Shown here: piece by piece, positions 23,301 through 33,929 of the stretch
Numbering within the stretch: the first letter of the stretch is position 1
Layout: each line of letters starts with the position of its first letter
Assembly: GCA_033558025.1 (NCBI GenBank)
Contig: JAUCEF010000005.1
Coordinates: forward strand, 5,208,001 to 5,272,000
Source: Phytophthora sp. 'mugwort'
Lineage: Eukaryota; Oomycota; Peronosporomycetes; Peronosporales; Peronosporaceae
Length of the DNA: 64,000 nucleotides
Direction of reading: 5' to 3'
Made by a program: the position numbers and the translations under genes
Notes under the pieces: generated by a model
Databases searched by the model: none
Told to the model about the DNA's origin: nothing
Seen by the model: the letters and a program-made list of their open reading frames with translations, nothing else

Positions 23301-26300
23301 CAGTACTTGCTGATTAACACACTGTCGCTGACAACCCCAGATCTAGATGACGAGCAACGTGAAGTCGAGATCGTAGTTAATGTCAAACATGGTGGTGTGA
23401 TGCTATCGATGACAAGAGGTCTTCTCGTCCACCAAGCAGTGTATAGTACTTCGGAGGATACGTTGGTCTCTCAGCATGCTGCTCTAGGACGAATATTTTC
23501 CAGATCGCGACTATTTTTTAAGGATTTAGTTGTTAGTGGACGGATTAGTGACATCAATGCTGCTTTGAAAGGGATGGTATTCAAGCCCTGGCTCGACTAC
23601 AATTCGGATGGATGGCCCGTGGACGAAATAGTGATCAATGCAACGAGCGTTTGTGGTAACTCTACGACGACTGCAGCTCACGTCACGATTCCGATCGCTG
23701 TCGATGCGGTTAATGACCATCCCGTACTAATCTCGCAGCATTTTCAGCCTATTGTACCTTCATATACCCTCCGCGATCTAAAAACTGCGACGTGGCGCTC
23801 TTCGATCGAAGCTGTTGAAGATTCACCCCAGCGGTTAGAGTCGACAGAGCTGTACGACCCTGATTACGATCAGGGCAGTCGGGATCTCCGGCTTCTTGTA
23901 AATATCTCTTGTATTCACTGCACAATAACGTCCGAGTCTCTCTCACATCCTTCCGAGACCTCACCAAGTGATGATCTCATCGTAGTGACTCGAAACTGGA
24001 AGAATAATGAAGGCGTTCAGCTCGTAGTGCACGGGGACGTAACATCATTAAACAATGGTCTGATGAATCAACTAATTTTCCGGGGAGCTGAAAACGTCAA
24101 CGGATTAGCATTTGTGTTGGTGGAAATATCCGATTTGGGGAATTATGGAGTGGGAGGGGAGTTGCGCTCTGTGTTCGTGTTGAGTGTTAAAGTTGATCCT
24201 GTGAACGACATTCCTTACATTCATTTACCACAATTTCACTCGCAGGAGCCCGTTCTTCAGCTCGATGAAGGTGCTTCAATTTTGATTCAAGGAGCTCGAC
24301 CACTTGCTGCTGTTATTTCTCCTGGACGACGCCAACCCTCACAGAGGAATTTAATGATTGCTGACTTGTTGGCGAATGACTCGAGCTCGCGATTTCGCAG
24401 ACTGCACCCGTTCTTGGAGTCCGATAAACTTGCTGTCTCTTTCGTGGTGTCACACAATGGAGGTCTACTTTTTAGTGGTGAGGACGCTAATTCAGGGCAG
24501 GAACTTTGGTATAGCGACGGTACCGCAGAGGGCACCGTCCTGCTCAAGGACATTTTCCCTGGCCGTGGAAGCTCTCGACCGTCCTATTTGACACCATTCT
24601 CGAAGGACAGTCGTGCCTATTTTGCTGCAGAGGGACCACATCTGTCGTGGTTAGTCAAGGAGGACTACAAAGACACCTGCCAAAGTTTCCGACCAAGTTC
24701 ATTCGACCCTCATGTGTTTTTTGCTGTGGCTGCGCAAAACGTTTGGGACCCTGAGGAGGTACGTACAAGTATCTTCACTAATTCATCGCGAGTAATTCGG
24801 TATCACTCACTCACGTGTTTATTCGTTATAGACGTACGACTGCCCTCTTGGGTTCCGCTGGATGTCGACTTCTGAAGCTCGTCAAATCTTTATAGGAACA
24901 ATTGCAATGGAAGGTCACAACGAGGAACCTCTCACATACTTCGATCAGTGCGGATGGCGTGGCTATGAATGGGGAGGCCAAACACGAATGTACTTCCGGT
25001 TCTTGGATTCCAAGGTACATAACGACTATAGTTTTTCAACTCGAAGACATAGAATACTAACATGAACGATTCTTCTTTTGTTTAGACAACTGGAGCTTAT
25101 AAACACGCTGGGTTTCGAGACTCTTATCGTGTCGGCACGGACTTTCAAACGGATTTATTTGCCGGTATTGTATGTTATCGTGAGTCTCTGGCTTATCAGA
25201 TCACATATGGAACACAATTGTGGACGACGGATGGGACTCGAGAAGGGACAAAGCGTCTTGCTCGTATCTCAACGGATGCCAAAGGATCAAATCCGTCACA
25301 TTTTGTTGAGCTCAATGAGCGACTCTATTTCCAAGCAACTTCCACCGACTTTGGCTCCGAGTTGTGGTCGACCGACGGTACCCGAGTCGGCACGTATTTG
25401 GTCGCCGATATTGAATTTGGATCGCGCAGTTCCGAGCCGCAGTTCCTTATTGCGTTTAACTCACGAGTATTTTTCTCTGCTAAGACACAAGACTACGGAC
25501 GAGAGCTTTGGGTTTCTGATGGCGACCCACGGTTCGAATTCACAGAAGACCAGCACGCGACAGTGGGAACAGCTTTGCTACGAGATATTTGCGCTGGAGC
25601 GACGTCGTCTTCTCCTCAATATTTTGCGGTGTTGAGTCCTTTGACAGGCCCTTCGTTGCTTCTTTTCCAAGCGGATGACTGCGTGTACGGACCTGAGCTC
25701 TGGTCAACGGATGGGACTCGAGCGGGGACAGCTCTCGTTCTTGATATCAACAAGGGAGCGGTAGGCTCACGTCCAGCTTATCTGACCTCTTTTGCAGGAC
25801 AAGTTTACTTCCAGGCAGACGATGGTATTCACGGATCCGAGGTTTGGGTGACAGACGGAACTTCGCTTGGCACTGTCATGCTGGTCGATATCGCGCCAGG
25901 CGTAATGGGGTCAAAGCCCAGCTTCTTCACTGTTCTCGAAGACAGCATCGTTCCTTCCGGCGTGCTGGTGTTCGCAGCACAAACGGAGCGAGATCGTCGC
26001 ACGGAGTTCTGGCGATCAGACGGAAGCAGTGCTGGAACTACCAAGTTGTTCCCACAATCTCGTGAGGTCGTGGAACTCAATACGGATTCCCTTAATCTCC
26101 AGCTAGTCGGACACAAATTCGTGAGTATCTTGTCCCAACCACAAACGTTCTTCTATCTTGGCCAAGAAACCCGTCAAGAACTTAACTTTCAGCACGATTG
26201 GCTTGGAGCAGCACATGCTGAAGACGTTGATCGCACGCGGTCGATCACTTTGCAAGATGTCGAAGCAGTGCAAGGCACGACCGAGTTGACAGTGTCGCTA

Positions 26301-27044
26301 ACTTGCTCCAAAGGCTGGTTGAGTCTGGGACGACAGTGTGACGGTGCGACTGTGAGTTTGGATGAAACTCCTGATAACAGGAAAGCAGCAATTCTTAGGC
26401 TCAAGGGTTCACTAACTGCATTGAATTGCGCTGTGGAGAAGGTGACGTACCATGCCAAACCTCAAGAGAATGGCTGGGACGAGATACACGTGACGGTCGT
26501 TCAAAGCAGTCAAAGTAAGGCGAATAGCACCACAAACATTGGTGACGACTCGGACCTCGATAGCAGCTACACGGTGTCAAAGCACATGTTGGTTGAGATC
26601 TGCGCCATTAATGACCCTCCCATCATCAACATGGCCTCGACTTTCTACGCTCCTACGGGTGAGTGGGTGGCCCTCGCAGGGATCCAAGTTACTGACCCGG
26701 ACTCGGCAGAAGGCATCCTGTACCTAAGCATAGCGGTTCACAATGGAAGACTTCGAGTTAAATTGCCGCATCGAGTGAATGGTGGCGGACCAACGTCACT
26801 CCACCCGACTATCGACGGTGATACCTCGCAAACGCTCGAGTTTGCAACCACAGCGGAGCAGACAAAGGAGGTATTCGGGGCCCTAGAGTACAGCTGCAAC
26901 GATGACCATGGCTGCAATTTGCAGCTTGACTACCTGACAGTCCAAGTCGACGATAATGGGTTTACTGGGGCGCACGGGCCTCAGGTGGCTACCAAGACAG
27001 CCGAGATTGTCGTGATAGATGCAGCGGAAGCGTTCAGTCTATGA
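11310..27044 (+). CDS. Giant secreted repeat protein (~5,124 aa): CSPG/cadherin-like repeats plus two ELWxxDGT blocks
   Basis: Six exons join in frame: 11310-11396, 11470-11601, 11666-15596, 15676-24758, 24832-25014 and 25086-27044. Introns are 63-79 bp with GT-AG ends. Residues 1-20 form a signal peptide (core WLLLLVYTW). Most of the chain is about 25 degenerate repeats, each with a strand like L-x-V-S-x-x-H-G-x-L-x-L, then L-x-G-x-L-x-x-I-N-x-A-L, then Y-x-P-x-x-x-x-x-G-x-D. This pattern is seen in CSPG/Cadherin_3-like repeats of large adhesins. ELWxxDGT-type repeats sit at residues about 2687-3092 and 4302-4798. NxS/T sites are frequent. No C-terminal TM or GPI signal is seen, so export to the wall or outside is inferred. 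The splice at 11601/11666 restores a repeat (QLL joined to ISCRHGTLQL), which supports the model. Function is unknown; adhesion or matrix contact is a guess from architecture. Confidence 0.85.
19585..20800 (+). repeat. First block of seven ELWxxDGT-type repeats
   Basis: Inside exon 4 of the giant gene, seven spaced motifs can be read: ELWGSDGS, EMWASGGS, ELFKTDGT, ELWVSDAF, ELWVTDGS, EMFVSDGS and IYLSDGT. Each is followed by a GT-x-x-V-x-D segment and a later F-x-A strand. The period is about 50-65 residues. Seven units of this size suit one seven-bladed beta-propeller, which is an inference. Confidence 0.85.
24430..26060 (+). repeat. Second block of seven ELWxxDGT-type repeats, interrupted
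   Basis: Motifs in order are ELWYSDGT (end of exon 4), then QLWTTDGT, ELWSTDGT, ELWVSDGD, ELWSTDGT, EVWVTDGT and EFWRSDGS in exon 6. Between the first and second units lies an insert spanning exon 5, with four Cys (TYDCPLGF, FDQCGWRGYEWGG, GIVCYRE and one in DTCQSF) and a TTGAYKHAGFRDSY segment that looks like a separate module. Confidence 0.85.
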
Positions 27045-27167
27045 GTTTTCCGCCCAAAGCTCGATAAAACTCCAAAGTAGTGACAGTGGTTTCTGCAGCA
27101 CAAAATACCATTTGTTCAGCCGAAACTCACACATGCCCTTGCTAAGCACTAAAAGCTCGTCGTTGGT

Positions 27168-28286
27168 CTAGTTTGCGCTGCGGTCAGTGGACGGAGCTGC
27201 TGCTTCGTCGGCGAGCTCCAGTGCATTCTCCACAAAAAAGGCCTTGTCAAACGCTGCTTCCTCCAGCACACCATCCTCATAGCTCGCCTTGTACGTCGTC
27301 AGCAGCTGCTCATCGTTCTTGCGGGCTAGCGACTTGAGCATCTTGAGCGCATTTCCATCCTTAAAAAGTCCCTCCTTCTGCAGCTTATTCAGCATGCGCA
27401 AGACGTCGCTCGACGCAGCACTTTCCGTGGGAGGAGCTGCAGTGGGCGTTGCCACAACTTCAGTTTTAGCCACTTGTGCTGCACTCGTTGGCTCAATGAA
27501 GCCTTACAGAGAGAAACATCAATATGCGCAGTTAGATAACATCCAAATAGTACCTCACACACTCATCGTAGCGTACCTTCGATGCAACGTGGGTTCTCCT
27601 TCAGTACCTTCACGAACGGATCAATGTCTTCCTCTGTGGGAACAATAATGGCTAGCGGCTGTCCCGCAGCGATTTTGCAGGCGCCCTCGCCCACCACTTA
27701 AGCAGCAACAAAGAGCAAGAAGCAACAACCATCAGCTATCACCGTCAATTTGTCACAGCTGCAGCTATTGTCACTCACGCAGTCGCGCGATGAATCCTTC
27801 GTCTCCAGACTCGAGCTGGAAGCACAGATCCGGCGTGTCAATCTGCCTCAACATCAACAACTCAGCCCTATACGCCTCGGTATCTCCTGCGTGTGCTGGT
27901 GCGTCGTACCTCGCACATGTGCGTGCCGTCCTTCACGGCCGCGCCCTCCTGCACGTACCACTTGGTCAGCGTCGTTTCCGCAGCGCCGCTGCCCACCTCC
28001 TGCATCAATCAGTCAGTCTTTGTTATCAAAAGCTAGCACAATGCTAGCATCGTCCTACTGCAATGTAGCTGTAGTTGCGACGTACCTTGAAGTCCAGGTC
28101 GGGCATGCGGAACTTAATGTGGCTGGGTAGCGCTACCTCCTTGCGCTCTTCCTCGCTGGGCGGCGCCCCGCTGTTCATAGAGAAGGGAGCAAATGTTCGT
28201 AGCATGTTCATCCGCGTCTGTCCAACTGCCAGCGCCACGCGTCGCCGCCCATGCGCCGCCAGAGCGCAATTCGTTAGCCGCATCAT
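27168..28286 (-). CDS. Mitochondrial lipoyl-domain-like protein without the lipoyl lysine
   Basis: Five exons (28286-28086, 27999-27910, 27842-27779, 27696-27577, 27502-27168) join in frame to 269 residues. Residues 1-40 are basic, Ser/Arg/Ala-rich and lack acidic residues, as in mitochondrial presequences. Residues about 56-140 match a lipoyl/E2 N-terminal domain: MPDLDFKEVGSGAAETTL, KWYVQEGAAVKDG, EGFIARLLVGEG, AGQPLAIIVPTEEDI. The hairpin that normally reads E-T-D-K-A reads D-T-P-D-L (residues 99-103), so the modified lysine is replaced by Asp. A Pro/Ala linker and a helical C-terminus (about 180-260) follow; no E2 acyltransferase core is present. It may be a structural or regulatory relative of dehydrogenase E2 proteins. 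It is head-to-head with S30 and tail-to-tail with the giant gene (123 bp apart). Confidence 0.82.
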
Positions 28287-28559
28287 TATCCTTCGGCTGT
28301 CAAAATGGCTGCCCAGAACTGTCCTGCACTTTGTAAAGCATACCCAAAACCAGTACATTTAATTCCAACCGATTAACAGAAACCTAACGTTAAAACAATT
28401 AAAACTTGCGTCCGAACCGGTCCGGCGAGAATTAACCGGTCACCGAACCGCTTGGGGGAGTGACTTGGCTTGGCAGCCACCACCAATCGCCGCCCAAGCT
28501 ACCCACCAAGTGCAGGCGACTATCATTGGAATTCTCCGCGAGAAACGAAAGGAAGAAGC
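28287..28559. promoter_or_regulatory. Divergent promoter between lipoyl-like gene and S30 gene
   Basis: The two start codons are 273 bp apart on opposite strands. The middle has inverted copies of an ACCGGT-type core (AACCGGTCCGGCGAGAATTAACCGGT near 28415-28440) followed by CACCGAACCG. No coding feature is seen. Confidence 0.5.
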
Positions 28560-28951
28560 ATGAGGTGCGTCGCGATGGTGCTCGTAGCTGTGTCCAGCAA
28601 GCGGCTCCAGCGCTTGGATCTTATTCCATACAGGCACAGCGCAATGTACTGACTTTTGTCTGTGCGTCTATGCTCCCACGATATCCACACCACAGCAACA
28701 CCAGCATTGAGAACGCGACCACCCTGAACCTGTCCCTCCGCCTGCGCGGTGGTGGTAAGGTCCACGGTTCGCTGGCACGTGCCGGTAAGGTGAAGGGCCA
28801 GACCCCCAAGGTCCCCAAGCAGGAGGACTCGAAGAAGGCGCTGACGGGCCGCGCTAAGAAGCGCTGGCAGTACAACCGCCGCTTCGTGAACGTTGTGTCG
28901 GGCATGGGTGGCAAGAAGCTGGGTCCCAACTCGAACGCCGCGAAGCAGTAA
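28560..28951 (+). CDS. 40S ribosomal protein S30 (eS30) with short ubiquitin-like leader
   Basis: The eS30 part is unmistakable: [20 protein letters not shown], then [18 protein letters not shown] and a Lys/Asn tail. In animals eS30 is made as a fusion behind the FUBI ubiquitin-like domain and cut after Gly-Gly. I model a tiny first exon (28560-28564, ATGAG) spliced over a GTGCGT...CCACAG intron to 28696-28951. This gives 86 residues starting [11 protein letters not shown] and running into [10 protein letters not shown], then GKVHG. The leader is thus only about 21 residues: the last strand of a ubiquitin-like fold with its RLRGG end. An unspliced start at the ATG near 28672 is the alternative. 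In neither case is a full ubiquitin-like domain visible upstream. The product belongs to the small ribosomal subunit. Confidence 0.86.
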
Positions 28952-29579
28952 GCAGGCAGTCAGTAGGCTGAATACAGTCAGCGGAAGCGGGTGACGCGAC
29001 GTGCAGGCGAACGACTACGAACATACATGTGTGTGGCGACGACGCAGGTTCAGCAGCTCTCCCTCCTTCCTCGACTGCGAGCATCATCTCTCCGGTGGTC
29101 GTAGTGATGCTGTCTTCTCTTCTGCGGCGCCTAGCGATCCAGCTGTCTCGGTGGCGGTCGTTGGCGTAGATTCCTCGAGGGCTTCGCGGCTCCGGGTTCT
29201 CTCGAGTATTCCAAAATCAACCATATGTTAAATCCAACGCTGCCTCCGCTTCGCTCGGGTCCGGTGTCGCTTTCGTTTTCTCGCAACCGCAGTCTTTGTG
29301 TTAGGTTCCGTCATTGTCGTAGCTTTGCTGTCTCTCTTGTATTTTTCATCATGCCAGGCGCGCAGGTTCTCCTTCCTCTTAGAATGGTAATATAGTTTTG
29401 CTTGTTGTACACCGCTACTGAGCTCGTGGACCAGGATAGCCTCCGTTTCGGCGTGCCACTGGCGTAACGCATCGGGCTGCCGTGCATGCGACGATGGGAC
29501 TCAAGCCACGTTATCATGCTGCCTAAATGTGGGTGAATGCTGCTGAGTTGCCATCCTTCGCTGAGAACAAGTGTAGCTC
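28952..29579. other. Intergenic region between S30 and coiled-coil gene
   Basis: It carries the S30 3' UTR and the promoter of the next gene. A 76-residue frame at 29001-29231 is Ser-rich and unlike any family I know. No motif is convincing. Confidence 0.4.
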
Positions 29580-31695
29580 ATGTACAGCGATGACTCCGAT
29601 GCGTCCGAGGTGGAGTCTGAAGTGGAGGAAGTCTTCGATGATGGCGGCAGTGAAGTCGCCAGCGAGATTGACGAAAGCGTTGACGTGCGTGAGCCAGCTC
29701 ATGTGTTGATGCAGCAGCCAAAGCAACGGATGCAGTCCAAATTGGCGGCCTCGGACAAAAACAAAGATGGCTACAGCTCCGATGACTTCGAAGACGATTT
29801 TGAAGAGTACGAAGAGGAGACACCTGTCATCCAGCCCCGTACACCAGCCCCCACTAACAAGCCTTTATCGCCAACTCGCTCTGTCATAAACAACACACGC
29901 CGCTCAGCTGTAGCATCTGATGATGCGTACGAGTATGACGAGGCCTCGTTCGAAGTAGAAAGCCGTCGATCACAGAGTCAGCGCAGCTTGAGTCAAAGTA
30001 CCCGCGTCGTGGATCTTTCAGTTCGCGCAGCGTCGCCTTCGTTCCGCCCAGCACCACCACCAGAAAGCAACAACGACCTCCCTGGAGCTAATTTCTTGCT
30101 TCCAGCTGAGGCTCGCTCGGTTGTTCCTAGTTCCACCTCGCAAACGCTTGCATCGGTTGTAGAAGAAGGAGCGAGAGCGCTTGGACAAGGCAAGCAATTT
30201 TCGTTGCTGCTGCGTAAAGTGGAAAGTAAATTCGAGGATGAGGTTGAGGAGCTTCGTGAGAAGAATGCCTTGCTCACATGGAAGGAGCGCGAACTCAAGG
30301 CGTCGCTGCGTCGAGTTAAAGAGGAGCTCACTATGCGCAAGGCACGCATTGAGAAAAAGCGCCGGCGAGCTGCTGACAGGCGGCGCGAACATGAGCGAGC
30401 AGCGGAGCGTGTGCAGCAGGAACTCGCTGCTGCTCAGGCATCTACCGCTGAGCTTGATCGCCGTATCGAGGGACTGCAAAACGATCTCATTGAGTTGCGG
30501 CGAGTGCTTCAAAATGTGGAGCGAGACAAGCACGAGATGGAAGGACGCAACATGATACTAACAGAAAAACTTCAAGCAGCACTTGGGGATTTCCATCAGC
30601 TCACATGTAGCTACGAGGACGCAGTTAACGCCAAGCTGATCTGTGAGCAGCGCATCGAAGAGCTAAAAGGGATGCATCGCGTACAGCTTCAAGTGGTAGA
30701 ACACAAGTGTCAAGTTGATGTCGATGCTGCACGTCGTGCGCTCGCTGATGAGGTTGCAGCCCGCACGGCTGAGCGCCAAACCCTGCCGGAGATTCACAAA
30801 CGTGTCGTGGAGGCGGAAAAAGAGCGCTTTGAGAAACTGGAGGCTGCACTGCACAAGCAAATGCGCGAACTGGAGTCGCGCGCAGCTCAGAATTCTCTAA
30901 CTCATGTGGCAGAGCTTGCACGGGCTACTGAAGCTAAGCACCAGGCTGAGCAACGAGCTGAGAGGCGAATACAGGATGAGGTCGACCGGGTACGTTTCTC
31001 GTATGCTAATCCTTGCATTGTCATCGGGCTTTCTCTAACTCGGTGGGTGTTAATTGTTTTGCTTGTAGATTGCACGCGAGCGTGAAGCTGTGGACGGGCA
31101 ACGACGCGATCTGTTGGTGTCAATGGCATGCACAAACGCGCGTTTTGATGAAGAGCGAGGCAAAATGGAGGCCAGATGCTGCGAGCTGGACGCACGGCGG
31201 TCTGAACTTGCAGATGAACGCGCCGAGCACGAGGCTCGTATTGGATACATCGAGCAGCGCACTCGGCTTCTGGAGGAGGACGAGGCACTTGTCGAGAGGC
31301 GCCGCACAGAGCTGGCCGCTGTCGGGCGAGAAACGCTTGAGCGGTCGCACGCGCTCGCCCGACGTGCGCAAGAATTTGCCGACGCCATCACAGAGAGAGA
31401 GAAGTTGCGCGCCCTCGTGAAGGCTCTCACAGAGCGCTCGGAGCGGAGTGAGCAACGCGTGATGATGCTCGAGGAGGGGCGTGAAAAGCTGGAGACTGCG
31501 ACGCAGGCGCTTGAGCAGGAGCGACTGCTGGTGGCCAAGCAGCGCGTGCAGTCGCACTACTTCCTGGAGGGCGCGCGCAAGCTCGAGAGCATGTTACACC
31601 AGAAGCATTGTGTCATGGAGGCGGTGGGCAAGCACCGGCCAACGGAGCCCAAGGCGGCCTTTTACTCGAACAACCAGCGCGAACACCACCGATGA
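29580..31695 (+). CDS. Acidic-N-terminus long coiled-coil protein, possibly ciliary (FBF1-like)
   Basis: Exon 1 is 29580-30989 and exon 2 is 31069-31695. The 79-bp intron (GTACGT...TTGTAG) is in phase 0, giving 678 residues. Residues 1-85 are acidic, with DGYSSDDFEDDFEEYEEE at about 61-78, a composition common in basal-body and flagellar proteins. Residues 85-190 are Ser/Pro-rich and disordered. From about 195 to the end the chain is almost continuous Glu/Arg/Leu/Ala coiled coil, ending in a YFLEGARKLESMLHQKH segment. The layout is reminiscent of FBF1/albatross transition-fibre proteins. Such a role would fit an organism with flagellated zoospores, but coiled-coil resemblance is weak evidence. 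It converges on the FYVE gene, with 272 bp between. Confidence 0.8.
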
Positions 31696-31967
31696 CAAGG
31701 CACGGAAAAGCCCAAACATGCATGTTGAAGTCAATTTCACTTGAATTTTGTATTAACACACTCGACCAATGATACAACTACACTGCCGTCTCATCGTATC
31801 GAAGGATTCCGCTCGGCCGCCAGAGTGCGCACTCATTTACTTTGCCTGGACGGCCATGTGGCTGCTGGGCCTGAGTTTGGGCTGCTGTCTTTGCGTATGC
31901 TGCTGCTGCTGCTGCTGCTTCGCCGGCCTGTTCGATGAGGGCAAGGTGTCCCCGTTGCCTGTACCCA

Positions 31968-33929
31968 TTAGGCGGCGCGCTGCGAGGACTTCTCGGCCGA
32001 CTCGCCGCGCACGAGCGACAGAATCCCGCTAAAGAACGGCCGCACGCCGACACCCTGGGTGGCCGCGCTACTGCTGGTGGTGGTGGTAACAATAGTGGTG
32101 GCGGCAGCGACGCCGGGTTCCTGCTTGTCCACACTCACGCGCAGAACAGACGACGCGCGGCTCGACTGCTCGAACGGACTCTCCGAGATGCGCTCCACGG
32201 TCGGCAATTGCATCCCCAGCACCCGCTGCTGCGCCTCCTGGGAGTCACTAGCGATTGGTGCCGCTGGTTTCGTCTCCATTTCTTCCTGATCGTCCGACTC
32301 CATGTCCACGTCTGTAGTCTCTTCGGTCTCCAGTCGCTGCATCTTGGCGGGTGGCCACGGCGTCATCGGGTCCTCTGGCCGCTCGCGTGCCTCCGCTGCT
32401 GTTGTTTGTGGAGTTTCCTGCACCGAGTCACGCAAGTATCCGATGTCGACGGGATGCTGCTTGTAGCTTGACAGGCGCTGTGCTGTGATGGCGGCGGCTG
32501 CCACTACACTTGCTGCAGAGATGGAAGGCCTCGCCCCTGCTGAGGGCGTTGTTGCTGCACTGCTTGCTCCAGATCGAGGACTGGAGGTTCCAGAAACAAA
32601 ACCAAAACCGATTGTACTGCGTGGCGTGAGGTTATTCGCGATGTATGATCGTGGCGTGTTGCTCTCGTTAAAGAAGGCACCGGGGGTGCGAGCTCCTCGT
32701 GCATGATTGTGTGCTCGCCCACGGGCATCGTAGACCGACCGTGTGGAAGTCGTGGAGCGAATAGAGAGATTCGACTGAGCTGACGCGTCTGAATATGCCG
32801 AGGGGGTGCGCGGCGGGCCATTACCCATATAGAGATCCATCAGGTTCATCTCGTTGTGTGCGACCGTGCTACTGGAAGTAACAGAGGAGGTAGATATATC
32901 CGACATGTTTCCATCATCATCTTGACCAGCCTTTTGCACGCCCATGTTGCATACGGAGCAGATGCGGACGTTCTTAAGTGTGGTGCCAGGCACCTCCACA
33001 GACTTGAACACGCTGCACTTACCACAGATCACCTCACCACACCTTCGACAGTGATGACGCGGACGGAATGTACCAAAAGTCCGGCTACACACGGCGCAAT
33101 GCAGACGCTCGTGGTTGGGTACCCACTGCCTCTTGTCTACGAAAGTGCACGCGTTCATCTGTTGTTTGTCTATGACCCGGCGAATTTGAACGATGCTGTT
33201 CACAAGCTGCGATTCTGCTGTCTTGAACGCCCATTGCGCTGGAAAGTAACCTCCTGGATCGAACCGTGCTACGTGATGTACCCGAACCACGTTCGGCTCG
33301 GCGCGATCTATGCGGTACATGTATCCAGCGAGGATCTTGGCGCGAACAAGTCCATGCGAATTCTCGAGCGACGGGCACTCGTTGATCTCGATCGAGTTGA
33401 GGACGCGTATGTACATCTCGTTGCCAAACGAATCCACAATCTTGTCTTGCACCTCAAGGCAGCAGTAATCACGATGCGATACGATGGGTGTGGGGGTCTT
33501 GATCGCGTACCACTTAATGCCAATGTACCGGAAGGGCGTGAGCGGGGTGCGCGGCACGATCGTGGACAGTACAGCAGCATCCATCACTGCGGGATTCAGC
33601 TTCTTCATGAGTCTCCTAAATAGCGCGTCATCATGAGCCGCGTAGGCGCGACCGACTTGATCTAGTGAGGCAGAAAGCTGGCCCTTGCAGCCCACCTCGG
33701 CGACGTTGGACTTGTAGGCCTTGGGACCGCGCACCTGCCCAAAGTTGCGATAGATGGCCACACCCTTCTTCTCTCGCATGGGGATCCAGCTATTCTTGTG
33801 GCAGTCACTCAGCGCGAAGACCTTGCGGATCGAGGCCTCTGCGAATTCGATGTACTGACGCCGCATATCCTCAGACACGCGCACGTTCGTGTTGAAAAAG
33901 CCCTTGGGCAGCGGCAGTGACGTCGACAT
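31968..33929 (-). CDS. FYVE zinc-finger protein with START-like N-terminus
   Basis: An intronless 653-residue protein. Residues about 10-260 look like the START-like lipid-binding domain found with FYVE fingers in a large oomycete family: WYAIKTPTPIVSHRDYC and LNSIEINECPSL, ending FPAQWAFKTAESQLVN. Residues 269-330 form the FYVE finger. The basic patch RHHCRRCG is at 291-298, and the eight zinc cysteines are C278, C281, C294, C297, C302, C305, C324 and C327. FYVE domains bind phosphatidylinositol 3-phosphate on endosomes, so an endosomal lipid-sensing or transfer role is likely. The rest (330-653) is Ser/Thr/Ala-rich and apparently disordered, with several TPRS/SPRS-type sites that could be phosphorylated. 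Start ATG at 33929. Confidence 0.93.
   Translation of the reverse strand: MSTSLPLPKGFFNTNVRVSEDMRRQYIEFAEASIRKVFALSDCHKNSWIPMREKKGVAIYRNFGQVRGPKAYKSNVAEVGCKGQLSASLDQVGRAYAAHDDALFRRLMKKLNPAVMDAAVLSTIVPRTPLTPFRYIGIKWYAIKTPTPIVSHRDYCCLEVQDKIVDSFGNEMYIRVLNSIEINECPSLENSHGLVRAKILAGYMYRIDRAEPNVVRVHHVARFDPGGYFPAQWAFKTAESQLVNSIVQIRRVIDKQQMNACTFVDKRQWVPNHERLHCAVCSRTFGTFRPRHHCRRCGEVICGKCSVFKSVEVPGTTLKNVRICSVCNMGVQKAGQDDDGNMSDISTSSVTSSSTVAHNEMNLMDLYMGNGPPRTPSAYSDASAQSNLSIRSTTSTRSVYDARGRAHNHARGARTPGAFFNESNTPRSYIANNLTPRSTIGFGFVSGTSSPRSGASSAATTPSAGARPSISAASVVAAAAITAQRLSSYKQHPVDIGYLRDSVQETPQTTAAEARERPEDPMTPWPPAKMQRLETEETTDVDMESDDQEEMETKPAAPIASDSQEAQQRVLGMQLPTVERISESPFEQSSRASSVLRVSVDKQEPGVAAATTIVTTTTSSSAATQGVGVRPFFSGILSLVRGESAEKSSQRAA

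Noticed and set aside
31050..31557. Long minus-strand frames opposite the coiled-coil gene
   Set aside because: They are antisense shadows of the repetitive Glu/Arg codons; the plus-strand frame continues cleanly through a good intron.
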